Part shown: positions 26,986 to 36,656 of the stretch, piece by piece
Layout of the letters: every line of letters begins with the position of its first letter
Numbering within the stretch: position 1 is the stretch's first letter
Assembly (NCBI GenBank): GCA_963793245.1
Contig: CAWBZG010000002.1
Span: forward strand, 930,001 to 994,000
DNA from: CAXBBB01 sp963793245
GTDB lineage: Bacteria; Bacteroidota; Rhodothermia; Rhodothermales; BA12
Reading direction: 5' to 3'
DNA length: 64,000 nucleotides
The notes under the pieces: generated by a model
Told to the model about the DNA's origin: nothing
The model's input: only the letters and a program-made list of their open reading frames with translations
Database searches by the model: none
Program-made: the position numbers and the translations under genes

Positions 26986-27750
26986 TCAGGGGCGGATAAC
27001 GATTCCCAGATTGAAGAGTATGTCAGGTGCAGTGTCGGTGAGACCCGCGTAGATCGATGCGTCGAGTTTCACCAGTGACACGGGCGAGAAGGTCGCTCCC
27101 AACCCCAGGAGGCCGGAGTTGTCGTCGCCGTCGAACTGGATGAGACCTTCCACAAAAGTCGTTGCCTGAGGCGAGAAGGCGTACCCCAGCGTGGCGAGAA
27201 GTGAGCCTACGGCCGTCTCGACGACATCTTGCGTCGACGCCACCACGCCTACGTTGATCATCCCTCCAATACCGGAATCCGACGCTTTGCCTGAGGCGAG
27301 GGTGAGCCGAACGAGTGGATCGAACTGTCCATCGGTGGCAAACACAACTTCTGGCAGCAGCGCGACGCCGCCTGATTCTGGCTGCCCAATGCCGAACTTG
27401 GCACCTACCGTAAGCGCATCGAAGCCGATCTCGCCATCGGAATCAGACTCTCCAACGCCCGAGAAGCGGAAACCATCGTAGAGCGACGTACCAGCCCGAA
27501 ACTCGATAGACTCGCCAACACCGAAGCGGACGACGAGCGGAAGCGAGTACTGCGTGATGGAGATCGACTCACCGAAAAAGCGGACATCGTCGACGAACGT
27601 GGCGCGCGGAACGCCAAGTTCGATAGCCACCTGCCGATCGCCTAGCGTTTCCGTCGAAATGCCCAGGCCGGGACGATCAGTAGTGCCGATCTGCGCCCAT
27701 GCGAGCGTAGGAAGGCAGAAGAGGAGAAATAGGGCGCTGCGGAGAGGCAT
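26986..27750 (-). CDS. Transporter-like outer-membrane protein, unknown function
   Basis: A 254-residue exported protein. The signal peptide ends TLAWAQ (about 19), then IGTTDRPGLGISTETLGDRQVAIELG, where the DRPG motif and regular beta-strand alternation (about every 10-14 residues) resemble 'transporter' or phenol-degradation MetA-type barrels. The C-terminal strand is FNLGIVIRP. ATG 27750 is chosen because it gives a clean signal peptide; the earlier in-frame ATG at 27822 would place its N-terminus beyond the groEL terminator at 27828-27860. Single gene; function unknown. Confidence 0.65.
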   Translation of the reverse strand: MPLRSALFLLFCLPTLAWAQIGTTDRPGLGISTETLGDRQVAIELGVPRATFVDDVRFFGESISITQYSLPLVVRFGVGESIEFRAGTSLYDGFRFSGVGESDSDGEIGFDALTVGAKFGIGQPESGGVALLPEVVFATDGQFDPLVRLTLASGKASDSGIGGMINVGVVASTQDVVETAVGSLLATLGYAFSPQATTFVEGLIQFDGDDNSGLLGLGATFSPVSLVKLDASIYAGLTDTAPDILFNLGIVIRP

Positions 27751-27827
27751 GACGGAGGCGAGTAGTTCGGCCAGAAAACTACGTATATGTGCCAACTGGT
27801 TCGGTGTGAACTGCAGACACATGACGC

Positions 27828-27860
27828 AAAAAGCCGAGGCCCACCTTTCGGCAGACCTCG
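27828..27860 (-). terminator. Intrinsic terminator after groEL
   Basis: On the minus strand, CGAGGTCTGCC pairs with GGTGGGCCTCG around a GAAA loop (three G-U pairs), followed by a T run (27828-27832 on the complement). It lies 47 bases past the groEL stop and ends the groES-groEL transcript before the outer-membrane protein gene. Confidence 0.75.
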
Positions 27861-27906
27861 ACTCGTGTTCGCGGAGTGATGCATCACTCTGAGCGAGCGG
27901 CGGGAC

Positions 27907-29553
<1,647 letters not shown>

Positions 29554-29644
29554 GTGTCTGTATTAGTTGTAGTTGGGTAGGGTGATGTTCGGCGCTAGCT
29601 CGGGTGAGAAAGCATGCGCCAAAAGCGGAGTCTCAGTCGAGACC

Positions 29645-29932
29645 TTAGCCGATCACGCCGAGGATATCGGACTCGCGCATGATCATGACGTCTTCGCCGT
29701 CGAGCTGCACTTCCGTTCCGGCGTACTTGCCGTAGAGAACCGTGTCGCCCTTCTTGACCGTCATGTCGATCTTGGTGCCGTTTTCGACTTTACCGGCGCC
29801 GACGGCCAGAACCGTTCCGCGCTGGGGTTTTTCTTTAGCCGTGTCGGGGATGTAGAGGCCGCTTTGGGTCTTCTCTTCCGCAGCCTGGGGCTGGACGACG
29901 ACGCGGTCGCCGAGGGGAGTGATGCTTGCCAT
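29645..29932 (-). CDS. groES: Co-chaperonin GroES (10 kDa)
   Basis: A 95-residue lid of the GroEL chamber. ITPLGDRVVVQPQAAEEKTQSGLYIPD: the N-terminal signature PLGDRVVVQ (about 5), mobile loop around 18-32, then KPQRGTVLAVGAGK and the C-terminal strand VQLDGEDVMIMRESDILGVI. Full length for the family. Its upstream region holds a CIRCE operator 32 bases before the start, and no Shine-Dalgarno sequence (AAACTAACTATCACCG before ATG). Confidence 0.99.
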   Translation of the reverse strand: MASITPLGDRVVVQPQAAEEKTQSGLYIPDTAKEKPQRGTVLAVGAGKVENGTKIDMTVKKGDTVLYGKYAGTEVQLDGEDVMIMRESDILGVIG

Positions 29933-29963
29933 CGGTGATAGTTAGTTTGTGAGTGTACGTGTC

Positions 29964-29990
29964 TTGGCACTCTCGGGGTGAGAGTGCTAA
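29964..29990 (-). promoter_or_regulatory. CIRCE operator (HrcA binding site)
   Basis: TTGGCACTC-N9-GAGTGCTAA on the plus strand; the consensus is TTAGCACTC-N9-GAGTGCTAA, so one base differs. The position immediately upstream of groES-groEL is the standard place. It predicts repression by HrcA, with release by heat stress; hrcA is not in this window. Confidence 0.95.
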
Positions 29991-29996
29991 ATGTAC
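29988..29996 (-). promoter_or_regulatory. Possible -7 box of groES promoter
   Basis: Read on the minus strand this is TACATTTAG, close to the Bacteroidota -7 consensus TAnnTTTG and overlapping the outer edge of the CIRCE. No convincing -33 TTTG partner was found, so this is tentative. Confidence 0.3.
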
Positions 29997-30061
29997 CAGG
30001 CGTGTCGACGCGCTGTTCCACCGAAACGTCCCCTGAGCGCCCCTTTCGCCGTTATGATTCG

Positions 30062-30607
30062 ATGAACACCGTCGCTCCCTTGTCGCCTCCTTCGCTGACC
30101 CGTTTTCGATGGATGGGTACGGCAGTGGCGGGTGGACTGTGCGCATTGCTCCTCGTCGGCGTCGTATCTCCCGTTCTGCTGCCGAGCGAGTGGCGCTTAC
30201 TTCCGATGACGGTCTTCCACGCCTTCTGCCACCAACTAGCCGATCGCTCGCCGCACGTCGATGGCGTCCAACTGGCCGTGTGCTGGCGTTGTCTGGGCGT
30301 GTACACCGGACTGGTTGGTGGGGCGCTGCTGCTACCCCTTGTCGGGCGTGGCGACGCCTGGATCAACCGCAATGCCAAATGGCTACTCCTGGGCGCGTTG
30401 GTGATGATGGGCGTCGACTGGGCCGGGCCGTTCCTGGGCTACTGGGACAACACCTGGCTCTCGCGCGTGGCGACGGGCCTGCTGCTGGGAGCCGTCGCGG
30501 GGTATCTGTTCGCGCGCGCGCTGGCTATCGCGTTCAAGGGTAAGCCGCCGATGGATGAAGCCGCGCTTGAGCGAGAAGCGCCCACTTATCCGACACAACC
30601 GATCTAG
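30062..30607 (+). CDS. DUF2085 family membrane protein
   Basis: A 181-residue inner-membrane protein with about four hydrophobic segments. The family signature is present: FHAFCHQLADRSPHVDG (about 57) and LAVCWRCLGVYTGLVGG (about 77), giving a C-H...C-x-x-C pattern that may bind metal. DUF2085 proteins have no established function. ATG 30062 is used; the upstream in-frame alternative begins inside the groES promoter. Divergent from groES and followed closely by two other membrane-protein genes. Confidence 0.87.
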   Translation: MNTVAPLSPPSLTRFRWMGTAVAGGLCALLLVGVVSPVLLPSEWRLLPMTVFHAFCHQLADRSPHVDGVQLAVCWRCLGVYTGLVGGALLLPLVGRGDAWINRNAKWLLLGALVMMGVDWAGPFLGYWDNTWLSRVATGLLLGAVAGYLFARALAIAFKGKPPMDEAALEREAPTYPTQPI

Positions 30608-30633
30608 GTTTTCTCGCATCCAACTACCACACT

Positions 30634-31143
30634 ATGCCGTCACCAACTCGATCCATCGTTCTCGGAGCCTGTATCAGCCTGATGCTCTTTGCTTTCTCAG
30701 GGCTGCCCGCCATCGGCGCGTGTGTGCTGTGCATCGGTTTCCTATCGCCTGGTCTGGCGACGGTCTGGCACTACTCGAAAGCCGCCGATGGTCGGCTGGC
30801 GACGATGGATGGCGTGCGGCTGGGCGCGCAGTCGGGTCTGCTCGGGTTCGCGATGCTGATCTTGCTCTCGACGGTGAGTTGGCTGCTCTCCGGTCGTCCC
30901 GATTTGATGGGGCCGGTGATCGAGCAAATGCAGGCCGACGAATCGGGTCTGCTCGCTATCATCGTCGCATCGGCACCCGAGGGGGAGGATCCGATGGCCG
31001 AGTTTGAGTCCACGATGCGTTCGCCGCTCTTCGGTCTATTGTCGGCGCTGATGTTGGCGGGTCTGCTGTCGCTTGGCGGGGCTATCGGTGGGGCGCTCGG
31101 ATCGACTGTTTTCGGGCGCACTGTATCCGACGACGGTCTTTGA
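30634..31143 (+). CDS. DUF4199-like membrane protein
   Basis: A 169-residue protein with about four hydrophobic segments: 8-25, 28-45, 66-84 and 134-160, the last glycine-rich (GLLSLGGAIGGALGSTVFG). A soluble acidic stretch (MQADESGLLAIIVASAPEGEDPMAE) lies between segments three and four. The layout, with GxxxG-rich helices and a short acidic loop, resembles DUF4199 proteins common in Bacteroidota. It is related in layout to the following gene. Function unknown. Confidence 0.6.
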   Translation: MPSPTRSIVLGACISLMLFAFSGLPAIGACVLCIGFLSPGLATVWHYSKAADGRLATMDGVRLGAQSGLLGFAMLILLSTVSWLLSGRPDLMGPVIEQMQADESGLLAIIVASAPEGEDPMAEFESTMRSPLFGLLSALMLAGLLSLGGAIGGALGSTVFGRTVSDDGL

Positions 31144-31186
31144 CCGTAGGTTACGGCTCACCCCTTCACCCCATTCCCACACTCGT

Positions 31187-31714
31187 ATGCCCTCAAAGGT
31201 ACCCTCTATTCTCATTGGCGCTGTCGTCGCCGTCATCATCGGAATTGTCGTTCAGTTTGTCAATACAGGCCCGGCGGTCGGTAACTCGATGCTAGGCGGC
31301 GTGATGGGCTGTTTGGCGTGCTTGGCATATGCCATCGCCGGAGTCGTCGCCGTTTACCATTATACCAACACGTACACCCTCACCATCAGTCCAGGATCGG
31401 GAGCCGGGTTGGGCGCTTTGGCAGGTGTGGCTGGCGCAATAATTGCGTACCTCATTGGACTGCTCCTCCAGACCGTCGGCGTCTTTCCCTCGGTCGATGA
31501 AATGATGGAACTGCAGATGGAGGCGTTGCGCGATCAAGGCATGACCGAAGAGCAGATCGAGCAGGTGGGACAGTTCGCCGGAATGACTCAAGGGCCGATC
31601 GCGATCGCCATCTCTGTCGTTTTTGGCGCCATCCTCGGCGCGATCGGTGGCGCCATCGGCGCGGCGATGTTCAAGAAAGGCGGCGACCCGATGCTGGTCG
31701 ACGACACGATCTGA
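31187..31714 (+). CDS. DUF4199-like membrane protein, second copy
   Basis: A 175-residue protein with hydrophobic segments at 6-24, 30-55, 68-100 and 140-165, and an acidic loop (DEMMELQMEALRDQGMTEEQIEQ) before the last. The final glycine-rich helix GAILGAIGGAIGAAMF matches the preceding gene's, suggesting a diverged tandem pair. A strong intrinsic terminator 21 bases downstream ends the operon of three membrane proteins. Function unknown. Confidence 0.6.
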   Translation: MPSKVPSILIGAVVAVIIGIVVQFVNTGPAVGNSMLGGVMGCLACLAYAIAGVVAVYHYTNTYTLTISPGSGAGLGALAGVAGAIIAYLIGLLLQTVGVFPSVDEMMELQMEALRDQGMTEEQIEQVGQFAGMTQGPIAIAISVVFGAILGAIGGAIGAAMFKKGGDPMLVDDTI

Positions 31715-31735
31715 TCAAAGTCGTTGCGTAGACTG

Positions 31736-31774
31736 AAAGCGCCCGTCGAGAGTGATCTCGGCGGGCGCTTTTCT
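31736..31774 (+). terminator. Intrinsic terminator
   Basis: AAAGCGCCCG (31736-31745) pairs perfectly with CGGGCGCTTT (31762-31771), with an inner TCGAGA/TCTCG stem, and is followed by TTCT. It closes the operon of membrane genes starting at 30062. The A-run on the opposite side may also let it serve the minus-strand gene, which ends 50 bases beyond. Confidence 0.9.
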
Positions 31775-31797
31775 GTGTAGCGTGTTTGGCCTACTCA

Positions 31798-31810
31798 GAC
31801 CTGGCAGGTC
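31798..31810. repeat. Single GACCTGGCAGGTC motif
   Basis: An exact copy of the 13-base arm of the inverted repeat at 9132-9163, again between genes. GACCTG-G-CAGGTC is itself a near-palindrome. Confidence 0.5.
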
Positions 31811-31822
31811 CCCGGCTCTGTC

Positions 31823-32458
31823 TCAGCGTTGTTTGCTCTTGGGTGGACCGAGGATTTCGGATGCGATGATGGCTTCGCGTAGCCGCTTTTTGTCGCGCAG
31901 AAAGCGGACGCGCGATGGGGCCTTGCGCTGATCGTGGGCGTGCTTGGTCGGGCGTGATGAGACCTGACGGAAAACTTCGCCGGTTGCCTCGAAGCGGTCC
32001 TCGGCTGAGCGGGTACTTGAAGGGGTGGATTCGAGACGCGCGCGACCGATCGCCTTTTTCGACAGGTCGCGTGCTTCAGGGATGGGACGCGTTTGAGGAA
32101 TGCTCCCCGACCCGGACGGCAGCGGCGGCGGTTGGGGAAGTCGCTCCTGACGAGGGAGCGGCGCGGGTTCTGGGAGCGGCTCCGGGTCGAACTCGGCCTG
32201 TAGCGCTTCCGAAATGCGCTTGAGCGCGTCGCCGAGCGATTCGGGTGCCTCGGAGTCGGGCGTCTTGCGTTCGAGCCGCGTTTCCCGAGACGTATCCGCT
32301 TTGGGCAGCGGATGCATTTCCTCGTACGCTTCGGGGATCGACGGCTGCTCGGCCTGCTGCTTGCGCCGCTGTTCCTGCTGCGCTTTCTTGGCGCGGCTGC
32401 TCATTGCTCTGAGAATGAACCAACCGGCGGCGACGAGAAGCGGAAAGAGTTCTTCCAT
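31823..32458 (-). CDS. Uncharacterised membrane-anchored protein
   Basis: A 211-residue protein with one N-terminal membrane helix (EELFPLLVAAGWFILRAM) followed by a charged coiled-coil-like segment (SRAKKAQQEQRRKQQAEQ) and a long proline-rich, acidic and then basic, probably disordered tail (PEPLPEPAPLPRQERLPQPP). No catalytic motif seen. It lies 18 bases downstream of mltG in the same direction, so it may be co-transcribed with the tsaD-mltG operon. It may be a small anchor or adapter protein; I do not recognise the family. Confidence 0.7.
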   Translation of the reverse strand: MEELFPLLVAAGWFILRAMSSRAKKAQQEQRRKQQAEQPSIPEAYEEMHPLPKADTSRETRLERKTPDSEAPESLGDALKRISEALQAEFDPEPLPEPAPLPRQERLPQPPPLPSGSGSIPQTRPIPEARDLSKKAIGRARLESTPSSTRSAEDRFEATGEVFRQVSSRPTKHAHDQRKAPSRVRFLRDKKRLREAIIASEILGPPKSKQR

Positions 32459-32476
32459 GGGGCGGGGAGAGTGAGG

Positions 32477-33481
32477 TCAGCCGTCGCGACGGGCGAGGTA
32501 GGCACGCAGGGCGGCGCGGTACCGCTCGGCCTTGGCGTTATGCTCGGACAACGTACGGGAAAACTCGTGCGTCCCGTCGAGCGCGGGCGACGCTACGAAA
32601 TACAGATCGTCGGTATTGTCCGGGTTGAGAACGGAGCGCAGCGACGACGGCGACGGGTTCGTGAGCGGTCCGGGCGGGACGCCGTCGATGCGGTAGGTGT
32701 TGTACGGATGGTCGAGTTCGTAGTCGACGAAGAGCAGGCGGCGGCGTTTGCCTTCCAGTTCGAGCAGCCCATACTGGACGGTTGGGTCGGCCTGCAACCG
32801 CATCCCAATGCGGAGACGGTTGAGATAGACGCCTGCGATGTGGCCGCGCTCGGGTTTGTGCTGACTCTCCCACTCGACAATCGAGGCGACTGATGCTACT
32901 TCGATTGGGGAGAGCGATTCGGTGCCATCGCCGACGACTTGGTTGAAGGCGTCGTGGGCTTTGCGGATAATCGTTTGGGGCGAACTCAACCAGAACGCGA
33001 AGTACGTTTCGGGAAGCAAGATGCCGATAGCTTGCTCTTCGGTTACGCCCAATTCGCTGAGCAATTCGGGATCACGCATCGCTTCGCGGAAGGCGGTCGA
33101 GTCGAAGGCGAACGGTTCGGAGATCACGCGCGCCAGCCTGCCCATCGTCGTTCCGGGCGGGATGGTGACGCGTAACGCGGTTTGCTCGCCGCGTCGCAGC
33201 CGTCCCAGCAGGTCGAAGTTGCTGCCGCCGGTTTCGAACTCGTAGTAGCCGGGCTTGATCTGATCGCCCCAGCCGGTCGCAGCCGCGAACGCGCGAAACG
33301 AAGTCGCGCTCGCCAGCACACCGGCAGACTCAAGCGAGTCGACGGTCGCGTCTACATCACCGCGCTCGGTCAGGTAAACGCCGCGGTCTCCAGGTAGCGC
33401 GTTGGGACCCCAGATGATCCACGCGCCCGCGCCTCCCACAATCAGGGCGAGCACGAACAGGATGAGTAGAATGCGACGCAT
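32477..33481 (-). CDS. mltG: Endolytic transglycosylase MltG
   Basis: A 334-residue inner-membrane enzyme that cuts nascent peptidoglycan strands and so limits glycan length. One N-terminal helix (5-24), a LysM-like region (FRAFAAATGWGDQIKPGYYEF), then the YceG catalytic domain: LLPETYFAF (about 152), ASIVEWESQHKPERGHIAGVYLNRL with the catalytic Glu (about 196-200), LQADPTVQYGL and PYNTYRIDGVPPGPLTNPS (split here: YRIDGVPPGPL), VLNPDNTDDLYFVA and the His-containing DGTHEFSRTLSEHNA. Full length. It follows chorismate mutase by 31 bases. Confidence 0.96.
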   Translation of the reverse strand: MRRILLILFVLALIVGGAGAWIIWGPNALPGDRGVYLTERGDVDATVDSLESAGVLASATSFRAFAAATGWGDQIKPGYYEFETGGSNFDLLGRLRRGEQTALRVTIPPGTTMGRLARVISEPFAFDSTAFREAMRDPELLSELGVTEEQAIGILLPETYFAFWLSSPQTIIRKAHDAFNQVVGDGTESLSPIEVASVASIVEWESQHKPERGHIAGVYLNRLRIGMRLQADPTVQYGLLELEGKRRRLLFVDYELDHPYNTYRIDGVPPGPLTNPSPSSLRSVLNPDNTDDLYFVASPALDGTHEFSRTLSEHNAKAERYRAALRAYLARRDG

Positions 33482-33512
33482 CAGAAGGCGACCCAGGTAG
33501 GCCGGAATAAGG

Positions 33513-33902
33513 TCAGGAGGTGGAGTCGCCGGGCTGCGCGTCGCCCGAGCCGTGGTCGTACTGGTGGCGCTCGCTCGAACGCGTTTCGTCGATCACGCGC
33601 TCGAACAGGCGGCGGACCGAAGCGTCGGCGAGGGGGCCGCGGTTGGCGCCGATCACGTTGTCGATCACGTCCTGCTCGCGCGTCGGAACGTAGACGGGCA
33701 TGTCGAGCCGCTTCTTGATCGCGCCAATCTCGTGGGCGCACGACAGCCGCTCGTTGAGCAGCCGCACGACTTCGCGGTCGATCTGGTCGATGCGGACACG
33801 CCACGGTCCCAGGTCGGACGACTGCGGCTCGGCGGGAACGGCCCGGCGCGCGGCGTCGATGTCGAACGGCGGCAGCGGCGCGGGCAGGTCAGGAGACACC
33901 AT
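33513..33902 (-). CDS. Chorismate mutase (AroQ type)
   Basis: A 129-residue helical enzyme that converts chorismate to prephenate, for phenylalanine/tyrosine synthesis. The first helix WRVRIDQIDREVVRLLNERL contains the conserved Arg and Glu/Arg positions, the next CAHEIGAIKKRLDMP carries the active-site Lys region, and VPTREQDVIDNVIGANRGPLADASVRRLFERVIDETR is the closing helix pair (split: REQDVIDNVI, LFERVIDETR). A 30-residue N-terminal extension and a charged tail are unlike the minimal domain. Start overlaps tsaD by 14 bases. No prephenate dehydratase is attached. Confidence 0.9.
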   Translation of the reverse strand: MVSPDLPAPLPPFDIDAARRAVPAEPQSSDLGPWRVRIDQIDREVVRLLNERLSCAHEIGAIKKRLDMPVYVPTREQDVIDNVIGANRGPLADASVRRLFERVIDETRSSERHQYDHGSGDAQPGDSTS

Positions 33903-34905
33903 CGAGCGATAGAGAAGGAGCGGCGGCGAGCGTGAGCGGACTGTCGTGCCCGGCGCGCAACCTGTGCAGTCCGGCTACGGCGATCATCGCCGCGTTGTCG
34001 GTGCAAAAGCGCGGTTCGGGCACGTGCAATCGCAAACTACGGCGCTCGGCTAGTTGGGATGCGCGCGCACGCAATCCTCGGTTCGCCGACACGCCGCCGA
34101 CGATGGCGATGTCGCGCACGCCCGTCGCCTCGATTGCTGCCTCGAACGGTCGCATCAGCATGTCGATTACGGCGGTTTGGAACGACGCGCAGATGTCGGC
34201 CAGGTGATCGCGCAGGAAGGCATCGCTGTCGGGTTGGTCACGCAGAGTGTAGAGGACAGCGGTTTTGATGCCCGAAAACGAGTAGGCGCCGTCGTCGAGA
34301 TACGTGCGTGGGAGGTCGAGAAACGTCGGGTCGCCCTGGGCTGCCAGTCGGTCGACGTGCGGACCGCCCGGATACTCCAACCCCAGCATCTTGCCGACCT
34401 TGTCGAACGCTTCGCCCGCCGCATCGTCGCGTGTTCGTCCGAGCGTGGTGTGGCGAAATCCGTCTTCGACCAGGACGAGTTGCGAGTGTCCGCCCGAAAC
34501 GACCAGGCACAGATAGGGGAGAGCAGGCTGTTGCTCGCCCAGAAACGGCGAGTACAGATGCCCCTCCAGATGATTGACGCCGATGAGTTTGACGCCCATC
34601 GCGAGCGCGTACGCCTTGGCGAAACTCAGACCGACGAGCAGCGCACCCGCCAGCCCCGGCCCGTACGTCACCGCGATGCCGTCCAACTCGCTCTGGTCGA
34701 CGCCTGCTTGGGCCAGCGCCGACTGAACCGTCGGCACGATCAGCCGCTGGTGTGCTCTCGAAGCGACTTCGGGGACGACGCCACCCCAGCGCACGTGCTC
34801 GACCTGGCTCGCCACGACCGACGCCAGCAACGTGTCGCCGCGCAGGACAGCGGCGGCAGTGTCGTCGCACGACGATTCAATGGCGAGCAGCAGCGGTTCG
34901 GACAT
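33889..34905 (-). CDS. tsaD: tRNA N6-threonylcarbamoyladenosine transferase TsaD
   Basis: A 338-residue enzyme that transfers threonylcarbamoyl to A37 of tRNAs reading ANN codons. LLLAIESSCDDTAAAV at the N-terminus is the ASKHA phosphate-binding motif, HLEGHLYSP (about 112) and SRAHQ give metal ligands, VVSGGHSQLVLVE (about 135) and VGGVSANRGLR (about 273) and FCTDNAAMIAVAG complete the signature. ATG 34905 gives the canonical start; the in-frame ATG at 34986 adds 27 non-conserved residues. First gene of tsaD-chorismate mutase-mltG. Confidence 0.97.
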   Translation of the reverse strand: MSEPLLLAIESSCDDTAAAVLRGDTLLASVVASQVEHVRWGGVVPEVASRAHQRLIVPTVQSALAQAGVDQSELDGIAVTYGPGLAGALLVGLSFAKAYALAMGVKLIGVNHLEGHLYSPFLGEQQPALPYLCLVVSGGHSQLVLVEDGFRHTTLGRTRDDAAGEAFDKVGKMLGLEYPGGPHVDRLAAQGDPTFLDLPRTYLDDGAYSFSGIKTAVLYTLRDQPDSDAFLRDHLADICASFQTAVIDMLMRPFEAAIEATGVRDIAIVGGVSANRGLRARASQLAERRSLRLHVPEPRFCTDNAAMIAVAGLHRLRAGHDSPLTLAAAPSLSLDGVS

Positions 34906-35076
34906 ACGGAAGCGGATCGGGCGGGCGTTGAGGCGTAGGTTGTATCGGGTCGACGGTTGCATCGTCACGATGGGTGCGTCCGACACGATTCCCGTCGCGC
35001 TGGCAGAACAAGCCCGGCCCTTTCGGGGTTCTGCTCATTGCTCGGTCTCCCAGCTCTCTCCTTTTTCTCCGCCCTC

Positions 35077-35646
35077 ATGCGCCGCTCGCTCGTCCTGTTC
35101 GTTTTCGCCGCAACCCTCGCCGTCGCGACTCCCTCGCAGGCGCAGCTGAGGTCCGACGCCTCGGCGCTCAACCAGGGCGAAAGCGTGCGATTGATGGACA
35201 GCGGCTTCCAACTGTCGAACTTGTTCTCGCCGAACGTCTTTCGGATGTCGCACAGCTACGAGATGAGCGCAGGCTCGGTCGGCGGCAACGGCTATTCGCT
35301 GGGCATGTACACCAACTCGATGCAGTGGCAGTTCTCGAACCAACTCGCCGCTAGGGTCGACGTGGCGATGGCGCACAGTCCGTTTGGCGGCGGCGACGTA
35401 CTCGGCCTGAGCAACGATCCCAATCAGCCGTTCAAGCTCTTCGTTCGCAACGCCGAAGTCGCCTATCGTCCGACGGACTCGATCCAGCTCAACTTCTCGT
35501 ATCGCCAAAGCCCGTTCGGTGGCTACGCCAACCCGTACGGGTACAACCAAGGTTCGGATCTGAGAGCGCTTCGTGCCACCGATTATGGATTCGGCGCTGG
35601 TTCCGGTGGAGGCGACCGTCTGTTCTGGCGCGCGTCGACTAACTGA
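35077..35646 (+). CDS. Exported protein, possibly outer-membrane associated
   Basis: A 189-residue exported protein. The signal peptide ends TPSQAQ (about 23). The mature part shows regular beta alternation with SFQ/FRMSHSYEMSAGSVGGNGYSLGMYTN (split: FRMSHSYEMS, YSLGMYTNSMQW) and VAYRPTDSIQLNFSYRQSP, consistent with a small beta barrel or sandwich. The C-terminus is glycine-rich and ends FWRASTN. I do not recognise the family. Eight bases before the next gene; probably co-transcribed with it and rsfS. Confidence 0.65.
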   Translation: MRRSLVLFVFAATLAVATPSQAQLRSDASALNQGESVRLMDSGFQLSNLFSPNVFRMSHSYEMSAGSVGGNGYSLGMYTNSMQWQFSNQLAARVDVAMAHSPFGGGDVLGLSNDPNQPFKLFVRNAEVAYRPTDSIQLNFSYRQSPFGGYANPYGYNQGSDLRALRATDYGFGAGSGGGDRLFWRASTN

Positions 35647-35653
35647 TCGACGA

Positions 35654-36136
35654 ATGGCCGAAGCGGACGAACGACAACGGTCGGGCGGAGGCCCATTTGG
35701 AACGCTGGGCGGTGTCGTCCTCGGACTGGTGCTGCTCGTACTCGGCTATGGTTTCGTGACGCGCCTGGGGCGTGGCGGCTCGGACGATCTCCCACCTGAA
35801 CCGACCGAAGAGGTTGTGGGCGACATCGTCCAGGTCGGCGTGCGCAACGGGACCGATGTCCCCGGCCTGGCCAAGCGCACCCGCAACGTGCTCCGTAGCA
35901 AAGGATTCGATGTGTTGGAAGCCGACAACTACGAACGCACCGACGTCGATTCGTCGTTCGTCATCGACCGCGTCGGCAATCCTGAGGCCGCGCGCCGCGT
36001 CGCGGATGCGTTGGGCGTCGCCCTCGTCCGCATCCGCGAAGACATCCGCCCCGACCTGTACCTCGACGCGACAGTCGTGCTGGGTGCCGATTACGCAACG
36101 CTCACCGGCCTGGCGAACGAGCCGACCGACCGCTAG
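35654..36136 (+). CDS. LytR C-terminal (LytR_C) domain membrane protein
   Basis: A 160-residue membrane-anchored protein. One transmembrane helix at about 17-38 is followed by an acidic linker and a LytR_C domain: VGDIVQVGVRNGTDVPGLAKRTRNVLRSKGFDVLEADNY (split: VQVGVRNGTDVPGLAKR, about 60), VIDRVGNPEAARRVADALGV (about 103) and LDATVVLGADY (about 140). The domain is found at the end of LytR cell-wall proteins and alone in Bacteroidota. Its role is unknown. Located directly before rsfS, a common neighbour. Confidence 0.87.
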   Translation: MAEADERQRSGGGPFGTLGGVVLGLVLLVLGYGFVTRLGRGGSDDLPPEPTEEVVGDIVQVGVRNGTDVPGLAKRTRNVLRSKGFDVLEADNYERTDVDSSFVIDRVGNPEAARRVADALGVALVRIREDIRPDLYLDATVVLGADYATLTGLANEPTDR

Positions 36137-36167
36137 TTACTACATCTGATCTCTCTGATTTTCTCTT

Positions 36168-36656
36168 ATGGCTGACCCCACCCTCGATACCTCACCTCTC
36201 TCCGACACCACGCCCGAGCCGACCATCTCTGATGTGCCCCCAACTCGCCGTGAATCTCAAACGCCTGTCACTGCGCTGGCTGCTGCTGCAGTCGATGCGC
36301 TGCTCGACCGCAAGGCGCAAGAGATCCGCGTGATCGACCTGAGGGGTAAGGGCGGCGTCGCGGCTCTACTCGTATTGGCGACCGGTGCGACGGATACCCA
36401 GGTGCGCGCCCTGTCCGAGTCTGTGCGGCAGGGAGTGAAGGAGACGCATGGCGAAAAGCCGTGGCGCAGCGAGGGGACCGAACTCAACCAGTGGGTCGTC
36501 CTCGATTACGTCGATCTTGTCGTCCACCTGTTCCAGCCCGAGCGCCGCAGTTTCTACGGCCTCGAACGCTTGTGGGGCGACGCGCCGTACGAAGATATCG
36601 ACCCCGACGCCGATTCGTCCGCTGGCATTGCGATGCTGCATCCATCGTCCGAGTGA
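36168..36656 (+). CDS. rsfS: Ribosome silencing factor RsfS
   Basis: A 162-residue protein that binds uL14 and blocks joining of ribosomal subunits when nutrients are short. The RsfS/DUF143 domain begins near residue 40: LLDRKAQEIRVIDLRG, VLATGATDTQVRALSESVRQ, KPWRSEGTELNQWVVLDYVDLVVHLF (split: WVVLDYVDLVVHLF, about 106) and RRSFYGLERLWGDAP. A 35-residue, low-complexity, Thr/Pro-rich N-terminal segment precedes the domain. Its stop overlaps the GTG start of the next lipoprotein gene. Confidence 0.94.
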   Translation: MADPTLDTSPLSDTTPEPTISDVPPTRRESQTPVTALAAAAVDALLDRKAQEIRVIDLRGKGGVAALLVLATGATDTQVRALSESVRQGVKETHGEKPWRSEGTELNQWVVLDYVDLVVHLFQPERRSFYGLERLWGDAPYEDIDPDADSSAGIAMLHPSSE

